From: Phorcus lineatus
Taxonomy: Eukaryota; Mollusca; Gastropoda; Trochida; Trochidae
Direction: 5' to 3'
Assembly (NCBI GenBank): GCA_921293015.1
Contig: OV121091.1
Span: 32,162,839-32,226,838 of the forward strand
DNA: 64,000 bases
Part shown: positions 55,101 through 62,578 of the stretch, one piece after another
Position numbering within the stretch: position 1 is the first letter of the stretch
How the letters are laid out: every line of letters begins with the position of its first letter
The notes under the pieces: generated by a model
What the model was told of the DNA's origin: nothing
Seen by the model: only the letters and a program-made list of their open reading frames with translations
The model's database searches: none
Position numbers and translations under genes: made by a program

Positions 55101-56315
55101 CTTCAAGGTCATAAAAACTGTCCAAAATTGTTTGAATCAAAGACAAATGGAACCTACGGATTTTTGTTGATTGTAGTCTGTTATGTTGGTACTATATGCC
55201 CAACTGGCGAGGGACCCCTGGTATCTCAGTTCCTGAGCCTTTGCATCATACTGGTGAAGCCATGCTCTCATCGCACTAGGCTTCCTCTCCGGACATCCTT
55301 CTGTCCAGCCAATCCTCTTGTCCGCGTTCTGTACCTCCAACCAATCAGTGAGAGGCTGGAAGTACTCCATTATTGGTCCAACGTCCATCTTCTCTTGTCC
55401 TGTAAGCATATTCATAACTTCCGGCCATGGACGTGATGACCCGAGTTCCAATGCTTGTCTGAAGTGATTCAAGCAAGACGTTCTTAAAATACTTTTTGGG
55501 TTATCGCTCAAAAGTTTGAAACGAACGACTCGAAGAACACAAAGAAACATTCTTGATTTTTTTTATCAAGATTTAGATAAAAACCGCAAATTTACCATTT
55601 AAAAGTTAATAAGTTTTAAAATCTTTTAAAAGTTTGAATAGTATCCAATGAGTATGGGGGAATAATGTCGGTTTTGGCATACAGGTTGCTTTCTCCATCC
55701 ATCTTATGTTGCCTGTAGGATCGTTTTCACTTTTAAAGGCGCGTTTCTTTCTTTAAAGGGACACATACTATGTTGTTGGAATGTAATATGTCTAAATTTA
55801 TGTAGAAGTAGTGGTTATTTCTAAAAATCACAATCGTAGAGCTTATGAGTTTAGTACAGAAACATTTAAACAGGATTAAGTTGTAATTTGTGATCGTACA
55901 CCGTAAAATGGCGCGCGCCAATGATTCAAACGTTATTTTGGATACTTATGACGGAGACAAATATTGTTTGGAAGCGTTTGGTAGGTCATTCAACTACAAT
56001 GTTATAGTCATGTAAACTGGACACAGAATGTCGACTTATCAACATATATATGTCTGTTTTTGTACAATCATTGAAGGCAGGAAATTATCCTAATTTTGGC
56101 AATTAAGAGATTAAGATGCAAGGTTTGGAAGGATATTCGAAATTAATTCATGGTAGATTGTATGTTTCATTTAATGTACATGAGAACACTACCTCAATTT
56201 CAATCCAGCATCCTTTGAGTTGTAGATATCACACTTGTGCAGAGGTCCTGAGTGTCCAGCAGCTTCACACAGAGCCTTGTGGAACTGGAACTGGATCACG
56301 TAGCTCACGAAGTAT
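9723..56315 (-). CDS. Poly-ACE gene: four complete and one partial tandem peptidase M2 domains (5' end outside window)
   Basis: About 50 exons on the minus strand encode consecutive ACE domains A (partial), B, C, D, E, in transcript order from 56315 to the stop at 9723. Every domain uses the same exon pattern (for D and E: 162, 88, 144, 192, 98, 170, 125, 99, 145, 99, 123 nt, then a linker or tail exon). Domain junctions are open reading frames inside single exons (55158-55458, 34785-35103, 19772-20072) or an exon pair (45924-46040 plus 44865-45075), so the domains are fused in one protein rather than being separate genes. With the coordinates given per domain, each complete domain closes in frame. 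No start codon or signal peptide is visible; the 5' end lies beyond 63850. ACE is a zinc dipeptidyl carboxypeptidase, usually extracellular and membrane-bound or secreted. Vertebrate somatic ACE has two domains and many invertebrate ACEs have one. Domain architecture is seen directly; that one transcript spans all of it is inferred. Confidence 0.9.
10075..11170. other. Intron before the last poly-ACE exon
   Basis: 1.1 kb of AT-rich DNA between domain E exons. No repeat or coding segment recognised. Confidence 0.6.
13040..13440. mobile_element. MITE-like element (CAGAGGTAGCTCCGTCAT family), copy in domain E intron
   Basis: CATACAACCTCTGTT near 13073 is mirrored by ACACAGAGGTTGTATA near 13422. 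The interior (GCAATATTTCAGCCAATGAAAA, GAAACGGCG...) matches 41810-42131 in reverse. It lies in the intron between the HEMGH and FHEA exons of domain E. Boundaries are approximate. Confidence 0.5.
15871..16840 (-). repeat. 42-bp minisatellite expanding from exon end into intron; each unit carries a splice donor
   Basis: About 23 tandem copies of a 42-bp unit run from inside the domain E exon (coding [15 protein letters not shown]) across its donor and through nearly all of the following intron. On the minus strand each unit reads CTAG/GTGAGT or CTAG/GTGATT, a good donor, followed by a 14-residue unit of the type [15 protein letters not shown] higher-order repeat of 251 bp (six units minus one base) starts near 15950, 16201 and 16452. 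Read through from the exon, eight extra units stay in frame until a stop at 16428-16430, where the 251-bp block breaks frame. The first donor (exon end 16796) restores the usual 144-nt exon. Confidence 0.93.
17561..17931. mobile_element. Diverged TTAA MITE-like element in a domain E intron
   Basis: Flanked by TTAA at 17557-17560 and 17932-17935. It contains ACGCGCGCCACCGTCCGG, the core shared with the other TTAA MITEs, but its start (AGAGCCACTCCGTG) differs. Boundaries are inferred. Confidence 0.5.
18481..18636. repeat. Perfect hairpin, 65-bp arms (foldback MITE)
   Basis: Arms 18481-18545 and 18572-18636 are reverse complements around a 26-bp loop. The word TCAACTTCTTTAT in the arm also occurs alone near 54187, suggesting a dispersed family. 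It lies in the intron between the first two domain E exons. Confidence 0.9.
19772..20072 (-). CDS. Poly-ACE linker exon joining domain D to domain E
   Basis: This 301-nt exon runs from [19 protein letters not shown] through [12 protein letters not shown] and [11 protein letters not shown] to [11 protein letters not shown]. Acceptor cag at 20073-20075; donor gtaaga. The coding strand is GC-richer than the flanking introns, and no stop is present across the junction. Confidence 0.93.
20261..32923 (-). CDS. Poly-ACE domain D (complete; one intron holds a 5.1-kb foldback element)
   Basis: Exons: 32762-32923, 31426-31513, 30713-30856, 29461-29652, 28806-28903, 28217-28386, 27678-27802, 21559-21657, 21071-21215, 20513-20611, 20261-20383. 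Motifs: [14 protein letters not shown] (Cys pair present); [108 protein letters not shown]. This is the most ACE-like domain by inspection, with every expected zinc, substrate and disulfide residue in place. The exon ending at 20513 is followed by gcaagt, a GC-AG intron. The HEMGH and FHEA exons, which together build the zinc site, are separated by a 6.0-kb intron. Confidence 0.93.
22000..22008. repeat. Target-site duplication, left copy (9 bp)
   Basis: ATTATTATA immediately precedes the left terminus of the foldback element; the identical copy lies at 27112-27120. Confidence 0.92.
22009..27111. mobile_element. Foldback DNA element, 5.1 kb, with minisatellite arms and 9-bp target duplication
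   Basis: The element begins GGCAGGCTGAAGCTAGCAAG at 22009 and ends with its reverse complement at 27111. It is flanked by the perfect direct repeat ATTATTATA at 22000-22008 and 27112-27120. The arms (about 22009-23610 and 25290-27111) are arrays of a ~65-bp unit containing GAATAACTAACTGGTTAG and its relatives, itself partly palindromic, in inverted orientation between arms. A ~300-bp module (22545-22855, again 22985-23290; inverted at 25700-25985) is nested in the arrays. The centre (23611-25290) has no open frame of 60 codons or more, so the element is non-autonomous. This structure and 9-bp duplication resemble Drosophila FB and MULE-type foldback elements. It lies in the intron between the HEMGH and FHEA exons of domain D. 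Confidence 0.93.
27112..27120. repeat. Target-site duplication, right copy (9 bp)
   Basis: ATTATTATA immediately follows the right terminus of the foldback element; it is identical to 22000-22008. Confidence 0.92.
28521..28608. repeat. Short hairpin with CTCTCCCAACAGAG ends
   Basis: CATTCTCTCCCAACAGAG pairs with CTCTGTTGGGAGAGAATG, and AGCTCCGTCATAAATTCCT with its reverse complement, around a 7-bp loop. Related ends occur at 42090-42131 and 13045-13065, so this looks like the internal-deletion form of that family. Confidence 0.85.
31815..32266. mobile_element. 452-bp TTAA MITE in a domain D intron
   Basis: Flanked by TTAA at 31811-31814 and 32267-32270. Ends are AGTGACACAGAG and, on the other side, CATACTCTGTACCCCT, matching the 57202-57681 element in reverse. 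It contains the shared GGCGCGCGCCACTGTCC core. Confidence 0.8.
32924..34784. other. Intron of domain D with hairpin and a GC-richer patch
   Basis: 1.9 kb between the C-D linker exon and the first domain D exon. It holds the palindrome at 33672-33844. A GC-richer stretch at about 34380-34660 (for example GTCACAGTCCCACGGGGCGC) has no ACE homology that I can see and no convincing gene. The rest is AT-rich and unrecognised. Confidence 0.5.
33672..33844. repeat. Long near-perfect palindrome, ~80-bp arms (foldback MITE)
   Basis: Outer ends AAGAAATAAAGTTCGCTCTA and its reverse complement; the arms meet at a tiny loop near 33755-33762, with only small mismatches. It lies in the intron between the domain C-D linker exon and domain D. 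Confidence 0.9.
34785..35103 (-). CDS. Poly-ACE linker exon joining domain C to domain D
   Basis: A single 319-nt exon runs from [19 protein letters not shown] through [12 protein letters not shown] and GWDEECPSD to [11 protein letters not shown] of the next domain. Acceptor cag at 35104-35106; donor gtaagt. It is six residues longer than the 301-nt linkers, the extra length lying in the spacer between the domains. Confidence 0.92.
35548..44369 (-). CDS. Poly-ACE domain C (complete; most divergent N-terminal part)
   Basis: Exons: 44217-44369, 43067-43151, 42363-42506, 41155-41361, 39989-40086, 39057-39229, 38385-38509, 37242-37340, 36602-36746, 36014-36112, 35548-35670. Motifs: [101 protein letters not shown]. 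The first exons are the least like ACE. The segment that has a Cys pair in B, D and E (VC...C) reads [13 protein letters not shown] and lacks both Cys. The usual DQWRW is DHWRW. The exon at 41155-41361 is 207 nt rather than 192, adding five residues after WRSSY. Zinc ligands and the catalytic Glu are intact. Confidence 0.9.
37341..38384. other. Domain C intron, nothing recognised
   Basis: 1.0 kb of AT-rich DNA between the FHEA and HEMGH exons of domain C, with no evident gene or repeat structure. Confidence 0.5.
38888..39056 (-). repeat. 22-bp minisatellite of donor-like units directly after a domain C exon
   Basis: Seven tandem units of 22 bp (one of 23) plus a shortened one follow the exon 39057-39229 on its 3' side. 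On the minus strand each reads approximately GTCAG/GTACTCATGGGGTGTCT, so the real exon end CAG/gtactt is followed by a series of CAG/gtactc look-alikes. A 22-bp period is not a multiple of three, so use of later donors would mostly shift the frame. Confidence 0.88.
40476..40860. mobile_element. TTAA MITE relic in a domain C intron
   Basis: Starts GGACACAGAGTATG and carries ATCGAAAACCGGACAGTGG and the AGATGCAAGTTTTGA end region shared with the other copies. The right end is not clear, so the boundary is approximate. Confidence 0.65.
41785..42131. mobile_element. MITE-like element, same family as 13040-13440, in domain C intron
   Basis: TCCTCCCCAAACAGA at the left pairs loosely with CTGTGGGGAGAGAATG at the right. 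The GGAATTTATAACGGAGCTAC word is shared with the 28521 hairpin, and the interior is the reverse of 13100-13440. Boundaries are approximate. Confidence 0.5.
43152..44216. other. Domain C intron, nothing recognised
   Basis: 1.1 kb of AT-rich intron between the first two domain C exons. No gene or repeat seen. Confidence 0.5.
44706..44791. repeat. 43-bp direct duplication
   Basis: The unit starting CCATAAACATTGTTACATTT occurs twice head to tail, identical by eye, in the intron after the linker exon 44865-45075. Confidence 0.9.
44865..46040 (-). CDS. Poly-ACE linker region joining domain B to domain C (two exons)
   Basis: Exons 45924-46040 and 44865-45075. The first ends domain B ([29 protein letters not shown]). 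The second begins LAKQNK, continues through [12 protein letters not shown] and ends with the next domain's [10 protein letters not shown] motif. In the other three junctions this is one exon, so an intron of 848 bp (45076-45923) is extra here. The two exons together (328 nt) match the other linkers (301, 319, 301) modulo 3 only if the first ends at 45924. The donor gttggt is weak, and a better-looking gtattc four bases on would break the frame. Confidence 0.8.
45924..54999 (-). CDS. Poly-ACE domain B (complete catalytic domain, with duplicated zinc-motif exon)
   Basis: Exons in transcript order: 54838-54999, 54368-54608, 53428-53619, 52846-52943, 52376-52548, one of 51100-51224 or 50931-51055, 49774-49872, 49293-49437, 47487-47585, 46649-46771, 45924-46040. 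Motifs: Cys pair in [107 protein letters not shown]. The HASAW motif of ACE reads YASAW here, replacing the His that in human testis ACE (His353) contacts substrate and inhibitor. The second exon (241 nt) is equivalent to two exons in D and E, with the intron absent. The last exon ends at 45924 on frame grounds (donor gttggt), giving DWL continuous with the next exon. A zinc peptidase is very likely; altered specificity is an inference. Confidence 0.9.
46772..49292. other. Domain B introns around exon 47487-47585
   Basis: Two introns (46772-47486 and 47586-49292) of AT-rich DNA. Apart from the exon between them I see no gene, tandem array or clear element. Confidence 0.5.
50060..50248. repeat. 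47-bp tandem repeat, four copies, in domain B intron
   Basis: The unit contains GGATGATTCTTTAAGGGTAG and TAATGTTCCTGAAG; four copies with small indels lie in intron 49873-50930. The rest of that intron shows nothing recognisable. Confidence 0.9.
50931..51055 (-). CDS. Domain B zinc-motif exon, copy 2 (downstream alternative)
   Basis: This is a second 125-nt exon with the same phase, encoding [18 protein letters not shown], then [11 protein letters not shown] and FRGGANHG. Both splice sites look usable (acceptor tag at 51056-51058, donor gtaact). It differs from copy 1 around the active site (VEYF to IEYY, N to D, S to G) and replaces the usual Pro of GANPG by His. Using both copies would add 125 nt, not a multiple of three, so only one can be used per in-frame mRNA. 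It could be a decaying duplicate, but the intact frame, zinc motif and splice sites argue for function. Confidence 0.85.
51100..51224 (-). CDS. Domain B zinc-motif exon, copy 1 (upstream alternative)
   Basis: This 125-nt exon encodes [18 protein letters not shown], then [11 protein letters not shown] and [13 protein letters not shown] is the HEXXH zinc site of peptidase M2. It ends GANPG, the usual ACE form, and splices in phase to the FHEAIGD exon at 49872. Acceptor cag at 51225-51227; donor gtaaat. It lies 44 bp upstream of a second copy of the same exon. Confidence 0.9.
51225..52375. other. Intron upstream of the duplicated zinc-motif exons
   Basis: 1.15 kb of AT-rich intron. I see no third copy of the HEMGH exon and no clear repeat. 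This is where sequences controlling the choice between the two exons would be expected, but none is identifiable by eye. Confidence 0.45.
55158..55458 (-). CDS. Poly-ACE linker exon joining domain A to domain B
   Basis: This 301-nt exon carries the end of one domain ([19 protein letters not shown], then [12 protein letters not shown] and GWTEGCPE). It continues without a stop into the N-terminal motif of the next domain ([12 protein letters not shown]). In ACE a YNTNIT segment lies at the start of each catalytic domain. It is both a family signature and an N-glycosylation sequon. A single open exon spanning both domains is direct proof of tandem fusion. Acceptor cag at 55459-55461; donor gtaggt. 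Confidence 0.92.
55757..56140. mobile_element. TTAA MITE relic between domain A exons
   Basis: Preceded by TTAA (55753-55756); begins AGGGACACATACTATGTTG and carries the TGGCGCGCGCCAATGA core and the AGATGCAAGGTTTGGA end region. The right terminus appears lost, so the end is approximate. It occupies most of the intron 55459-56192. Confidence 0.65.
56193..56315 (-). CDS. Poly-ACE domain A, penultimate exon (partial domain)
   Basis: This 123-nt exon begins [19 protein letters not shown] and ends in the [13 protein letters not shown] segment. It has the conserved ACE Cys pair (LCEAA...HKCD) and starts with the Tyr that follows the chloride-binding Arg in ACE. Acceptor cag at 56316-56318; donor gtagtg. 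Earlier exons of domain A would lie upstream, beyond the 7.4-kb transposon that fills the intron from 56458. The exon is nearly identical in protein to the equivalent exons at 8601-8723, 20261-20383 and 11171-11293. Confidence 0.9.
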
Positions 56316-56639
56316 CTGTGAAAGGTAGTTTGTAGCATACAATAAAATCTCGACATAGAGGTCTTATAGAAGTGAATTGTATTCAAAGAATCTTTTAACA
56401 GACATATTGTTACTTAAACGTAAAGATCGATTTCATCCTATTTCTTTGACATATTAAAAGCACTATAGCACACCCTTTTTTCGTTTTATAGACTTACGCG
56501 TAGATTACGGTCATCTTTTGATGAAAGAATCTATCAGCCTCAAAGTACTCTTTCATATGGTACATTTGGAACAAATGTGCTTATTCAAATTTTAAAGATA
56601 TTTAATAAAACTCAAAATAGGAAAAGGACCGTAACATTA

Positions 56640-56945
56640 ATCTGTCGGCCAACCAGGAACTAAAGCGAAACCTATGGATTTCTTTCCCTTGGCATTGCTC
56701 GGGGCCGCCGCTACAAAAGTCGCTGCAGACAAAACTCGGTCGGGACCAAAATGGCGGTTAATGTTTATGTTTATGGTCGAAGTACGCATCCCTGCAAAAT
56801 ATTCGCCGAATACAAATGCCTTGGGACGAGATGCTGCTCAATAAGGACGAGGTAAACAACGGTGTATTTAGGAAGACGGCAATGCAACGCTGGATCGAAG
56901 CGAGAGGCACGATGTCGATGATGAGAGACGAAATGTTAGCAGGTG
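56640..56945 (+). pseudogene. GC-rich conserved segment of the right transposon copy: possible 5' exon or promoter
   Basis: Counterpart of 6915-7305 in opposite orientation. The [20 protein letters not shown] frame is kept, with R for T in MMTDEM and 12 bp missing before gtgagc. Conservation above that of neighbouring transposon DNA suggests it once had a coding or promoter role. The product is not recognised. Confidence 0.35.
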
Positions 56946-57201
56946 AGCATAACTTCAATGTATCAGTCAATCGTTCATTCACTATGTCTTCCTTGTATGT
57001 CATCGCACAATGAATTAATTTCGTTCTCATGATGAAAAGTATTTTCATTATTTTTTTTCTGAAATACGAGATCCACGAAGATGAAACACTTCGTCATATT
57101 TATTTATTATGAGGTTCAGAATTTTTAATGTAAATCAGAAAATAAAAATCGTTTTTTTAAAAATCAGGCTTGATTTGTGTACACGAAGCCTATGACATTA
57201 A

Positions 57202-57681
57202 GGGGCCACAGAGTATGTTGTTGGAGTCAAATATGCCAAACTTCATAAATAGTGTTATTCTATCGAGAAGTGGTGGTTGTTTCCAAAAATTAGCCTATTA
57301 GTGCTTATGAGTTCATTAAAGTGACAATAAAAAAAGGTTAAAGTCTAGATTTGTGATCGAAAACCGGACAGTGACGCGCGTCAATGACTCAAACGTAATT
57401 TTGGAAACTTATTTACAGCAGATTCAAATGTAAATATGGATTGGTATTATTAATTAGGACTTTTAACTAATATATATGTAAAATGTACGCAGAATTTCGA
57501 CATCCTAACATTTATATGGCCGTTTTTCATTTATCATTTAAAACATAAAAATAGCACAATTTGGGAATTTGGGAGATGAAGAAGCGAGTTAGGAAGGCGA
57601 TTTGAACTTAATTGATGACATATAGTAATTTGGCTCTTGTTTAAGGAACATAAAAAATCCTAAAACATACTCTGTGTCACT
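57202..57681. mobile_element. 480-bp TTAA MITE nested in the right transposon copy
   Basis: The element is flanked by TTAA at 57198-57201 and 57682-57685. Ends are GGGGCCACAGAGTATG and, reversed, AGTGACACAGAGTATG. The left transposon copy has the uninterrupted site (one TTAA, near 6668-6671), which proves an insertion. The interior contains the family's ATCGAAAACCGGACAGTG core. Confidence 0.92.
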
Positions 57682-57874
57682 TTAAAAGGCACACTATCTT
57701 TGCTCCGATGTCCGTATCCCTACATATATACTAATATATACTATATATACAAATTACTGTTTATATTATTTATTACTGTATCTATCATTGTTTTTTCAGT
57801 GCCAAATAGTCAATAATGCTATTTTCACTACAAATATGAATTATTCCAAATGCTCGTCATTGCAATAAGTCAAT

Positions 57875-58201
57875 CAGGGCTCCAGATAAGATGCGTATCT
57901 GCGTATAATACGCTCATGTAATTCAGATATACGCATTAAAAATGAAATCAATGAGTGACAGATACGCTCAACTTTCCCAGCATAGGAGTAAGATATTTGT
58001 TTACATGAGTGATCAAACTAAAGTGTCAAAATAAAGTTTCATTTGTACGTGTCTGATCTTTACATCTCGAATAGTAGCCAACTTGATGCCAACCTGTATG
58101 AAAACAAAGATTACCAAGTTATGTATTCTATCAAAAAGAAACCTCTGGTTCATTTTGAGGAGTGAATTACCCCTAAGTCCAAATAATTATCTGGAGCCCT
58201 G
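57875..58201. mobile_element. 327-bp MITE with CAGGGCTCC ends nested in the right transposon copy
   Basis: Perfect short inverted ends CAGGGCTCCAGATAA and TTATCTGGAGCCCTG. Direct repeat GTCAAT at 57869-57874 and 58202-58207. The left transposon copy has this target once, uninterrupted (near 6440). CAGGG ends recall hAT elements, but hAT duplications are usually 8 bp and this one is 6, so the superfamily is left open. Confidence 0.88.
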
Positions 58202-61200
58202 GTCAATTTTATTGATTGTTTTGCTTAAACTGTTTTCCCTTGAATAAGCATCCCTCTGTCTATTTTATCAGACAACCTTCAGCCCCCGGGATTGAATCGA
58301 GACTCCTAGTCGATTAAAAACAAGACTCTTTTCATATTTTGGGAGAAAAATCATACAGGACTACAAAACAATAGGTATGGAACTCTTAGAAACTGATTTG
58401 TTATGGGTTTTGATTGATTGGCTTAGGCCATGGCATTTTATCTAGCGTCTGTTCATCTGTTCATTTAATTTTTTTCAACGGAACATTTGACTCTGGAAAT
58501 CTGAAATCTGGTTATAACGACTCTTAATTAGGTCCTTTAGGATCTTGATTTATAGATTTGTTTATCCCTTGACTCCTTACAATGGCCACAACCTAAACCT
58601 ATTTCCATCCTCATCTACATTATTTTTATCATGTTCTTCAGAAGAAAGATATTTTAGAATCTTGAAACCTTGTGTGTAGATTCCTTGGTTGATTTTTGTT
58701 CATAGATTTGGTGACCATGTGACCTTAATAAGCGTTGCTGAGAGCACACCCCAAAACTATATTTTGCTCTTTTTTAAAAGGCCTAGGAAGGTCAAATCTT
58801 GTGTACCGACTCCCAAGCTCAAATAAATTGAGTTGGTGGTCCTATTGCAGCTCATATGGTGATCCTGTGACCATTAATGAAAGATACCTTTATGAGCTAT
58901 AGCGCTGATTGCATTACCTTAACTCCTTAAAAGACTCTCCACATGTGTCAATTCTCAATTTTACTTATTTTTATGAATATAAGTTTCTTTTACAAACTAT
59001 GTGCAACCGAAGAACTACCCTCAGAAATATGATTTCAAGATTAGCAATGGTAATGCATAGGATTTCTTGTATTTCTGAAATGAATAGCAACAAAGTGCCA
59101 GCTTTTTAAAGCTTAAGTTATGTTAAAGGTGCTATCAACAATTTCAGTAACAGCATCCAAAGAAAATTGTTTTCTTTAAAGAGTCTTAAATTGTTACATT
59201 TTTATCTGACATTAGATCTTGTTTTGTCAACAGGAATGATGCCTTTCTGAGACATGACTAGTCTCAGTGCACATCATAGAAATAATAATTTGAACGCGAA
59301 GCAATGGACGTAGTGTCAGAAGTGTCACTTTGGGTATGTTAACATTGTTGAGGTTGTGTTTTAATAGCTTGTGTGGAATTTCATTTTTGTCATTCTGTGT
59401 CAGATACAATTGCCAAATGTTAGAAATTAATTTCTGTGGGCCATTCAGGCATTGTACACAAATTTTACTACTTGGCTAGTAAAAGAAATGTCAAATAAAT
59501 TTTATAATAATAACTGAATAAGTTCATATGAGATGCAAACTCTTTATGGTCTGAATGCATGTAAAGTTTAATGACAAGTTCCTTTTTCTCTATGCACAGA
59601 ACTGATTGACAAGAATTGGACCTGGACAACCATTGCTCAATTTCTTCTACTAGAATGTTATCAACTTCAGAGCTTTAGTAAGTTAACAATTGCAGAAAGA
59701 GTATTGATTTATTCTATTATTGTCAAATGGATTTAATTATAATGAAGTAACAATACTAAGTCAATTCTGAATAATACTGACTTGTCATGCTGTATATTCC
59801 CCAGCTTTTATTTACTTGGAGGTATCTAGATTTCAATGATTCTGTCAGTCTGAAATAGTTTCCTGATTGTAATTCAAAATGTATTTGATATGATTTTTTT
59901 TTTATCAGTGTCAACTACTTGATGACATTTATTCTTTTAGGAGTTGCAACTTGCAACTTTGATGGGTTATGGCCAAAAAGATATACATTAATTTTAAATT
60001 CCCTTTAGCTGTTGAAATTACCAATGTGATGTAGCTTTTTAGGTAAAAAAACCCCCAGAATTTGACATTAAAGCTATCTGCCCTCTTCATTGATTACAAA
60101 AGGTTCATATCAATGCATGCCATGTAAAAGTGATCGAACTACAGGGAGTTAATATAACTGTCCGCACTATCACCTTAATTGCCAGATCACATTTCCATCT
60201 TAAAATTCTAAATGCATTATTTGTATTTCACAGGTTAACAGTGACTGCATAATCTTTTCCCGAAGAAGGATGAGCACGCCAAGCACCATATGATAATGAA
60301 GACAAAACCTTTTATGTGAAAATATGCAGAATATACATGTTCATTGATATTAGTATTCTTAATTCTGAATCTTCTTTTTATCAAATCTGGCTGGCCGGTT
60401 GGGTTCATGGCATGGCATGGCAACTGGTGTCTGTCTGTCCGTCCATACATTAGTCCGTAAATATTTCGCTCTTTGTACTTCTCATGAACCCATTGAAAAC
60501 CGAGCTGAAAATGTGTAAACAGGTACCTTGGCCTATGGGAATATAAATTGTAGATTTTGTGTTTCTGTGGTCCCAACTTAAGAGCACAGGGGCAACTCCC
60601 TAAAGTCAATATTTTCACCAAAGCCCTAGAAACATAAAATGTAGTGTCAAGACACTTCCCTCATGAACATTATATTCATAATACTGTATTTGGTGACCCT
60701 GTAGCCCAATAAGGGCCACATCAACCACAAAATCTATTTTCATCTTCTTTACCAGGAGCATTTATCCTATAAAGAGAAAGATGGTTTACAGACCTCTTGC
60801 TTATTGAAATAATTGCTCTTGCCACACCTTGACATTTATAAGAACCACATCAACCACATTATTTACCTGTTGAAATTGGGTCTTTTCTTTTTTGGGTAAT
60901 GGTATATAATATTTCAGGTTTTGATGACCCTATGACCCTACAAATAGTGCCTCTTTTCCGCCTTATTATATAAATTGTATGAATTCTTATGTACTAAAGA
61001 GCCAATGGATCTATTTTTGAGTTCTTCCAAAGAACCGCTTGGTTTTCAGAGCTGAAATCATCTGTACAGGGTTCGCTTTGTAGTCATTAAGGAATACAAA
61101 GGATTTCTATGAATAATAACGATAATGAATATACGTGATATGCTATCTCCCTTTAAAATCATTGTTAGCAAAATGTAACATTTTCAAGTTTTATTGCCTC

Positions 61201-62126
61201 CAAATGTAAGAATGTAATATGTTTTCATTATATTTTTTCATGAACCTATTGATCCATTGGCACTAGGCAACCCAAATCTTGTGTACAGGTCCTTTAGCCA
61301 ATTGGGAGAATAAATTGAAGATTTGGTGATTCTTTCGCCCCAGTGAGGGCCTTGGGAGTCATCTCCTCAAGATCCAAAAGCCCATAAAGACAGAAATCTT
61401 GTGCATAGGTACCCTGGCCAAGGGTGATTATGATTTGTGGATTTTGATGACTCTATGGCCCCAATGAGGGTCATAGAAAAGTATTTCATATTCTCCAGAC
61501 CCAAAAGCCCTTGAAGGTTGAAATCTTGTGCACATGTACCTTGCATTGTAAACTTTATGACCCACCTGAGGGCCATGGGGCCATGCCCTATATTTCCTAT
61601 TTGTATTATTTCATTCTTGTGCTCCGGAAATAAGAGTGTAGCAGGGGCACTAGTTAAGAGTGTTTAACCCTCGGGGCTGTGATAAAATACTGAATGTAAA
61701 CAAGTAGGATGGCGCATGAAATTTCTGATGAGGTAAATAACACTTCTGTGTAGCATAAATGATAAATTTTTTTACAAGACTCTGAAATTCTTATACAGGA
61801 CCTGGAGGGGCAGAAGAGAGGAAGGGGTTGGAGAGGTGACTAGGAAAAACACCTATTAACTAGTATAAGTATTTAAATACATTTGATATGCAAGAGAAAA
61901 GTAATTGTTTTTCCTTTCTCTTACATTAACTTGCTTAGATCAAAGGTCCTGTTTTGAACCATGCTATTTCAGTTAATAAATATTATCACAAGAGAGACAT
62001 TTATTGTTTTGTTTTTCTTACTTCAATTTAGTTAAAGATTACTCTCAATGTCATTTGCAATCTGGCATGTATAGTGATCAATAAGTTTATTATGATAAAG
62101 TAAATAGTGTTTATGTTTTAAGATAT

Positions 62127-62578
62127 TTATTTCAAATGGCAGGAAGGGAGGAGGGGTGGCCTTATATGAGGTTTGAAAAGAAAATCAACTGCAAGCTTTG
62201 ACATCCAGTAGTGGTGTTCTGATGTCAGTTGTGATATGCTTTTAAAAAATGCAAGAAGGTACTGTGCAACTGAGTCAACTTTGTAGGTTATGTCCTGATT
62301 TCCCCACAAGTTTGGTCTGGTCGAGCATTGTCAGCAAAGGATTTCTTCACCAAAGCCAATTGCCACATGAGCTCAATGTCCTGACTATCTCTCATATATG
62401 ATGACAGTAATTTATAAAGGATTTGGTATTCACCCTTCTTCAAATTCAGGCCATTGGTCAAACCATTAGCCATTCTTTGACTTCTCTCATTAAACCAGTC
62501 ATACAGGACTTTTTGATGGACGCTACGAATTGTATACAATCCACATAAATATGAACTAGAATTGTCTGTTTGTCTCAA
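62127..62578 (-). pseudogene. Broken coding remnant inside the right transposon copy
   Basis: Two overlapping frames on the minus strand: one includes [20 protein letters not shown] and [20 protein letters not shown], then ends at TCGEIRT; the next begins around [20 protein letters not shown]. The left copy (about 1850-2260, plus strand) has the same words ([26 protein letters not shown]) but with several stops. The regular composition and shared words suggest decayed protein sequence, perhaps transposase or a captured gene. I do not recognise the family. Confidence 0.4.

Noticed and set aside
9723-56315. Several separate single-domain ACE genes in tandem
   Set aside because: No stop, poly(A) site or new start with signal peptide occurs between domains; the linker exons are open through both domains and end in donors that fit the next domain's phase.
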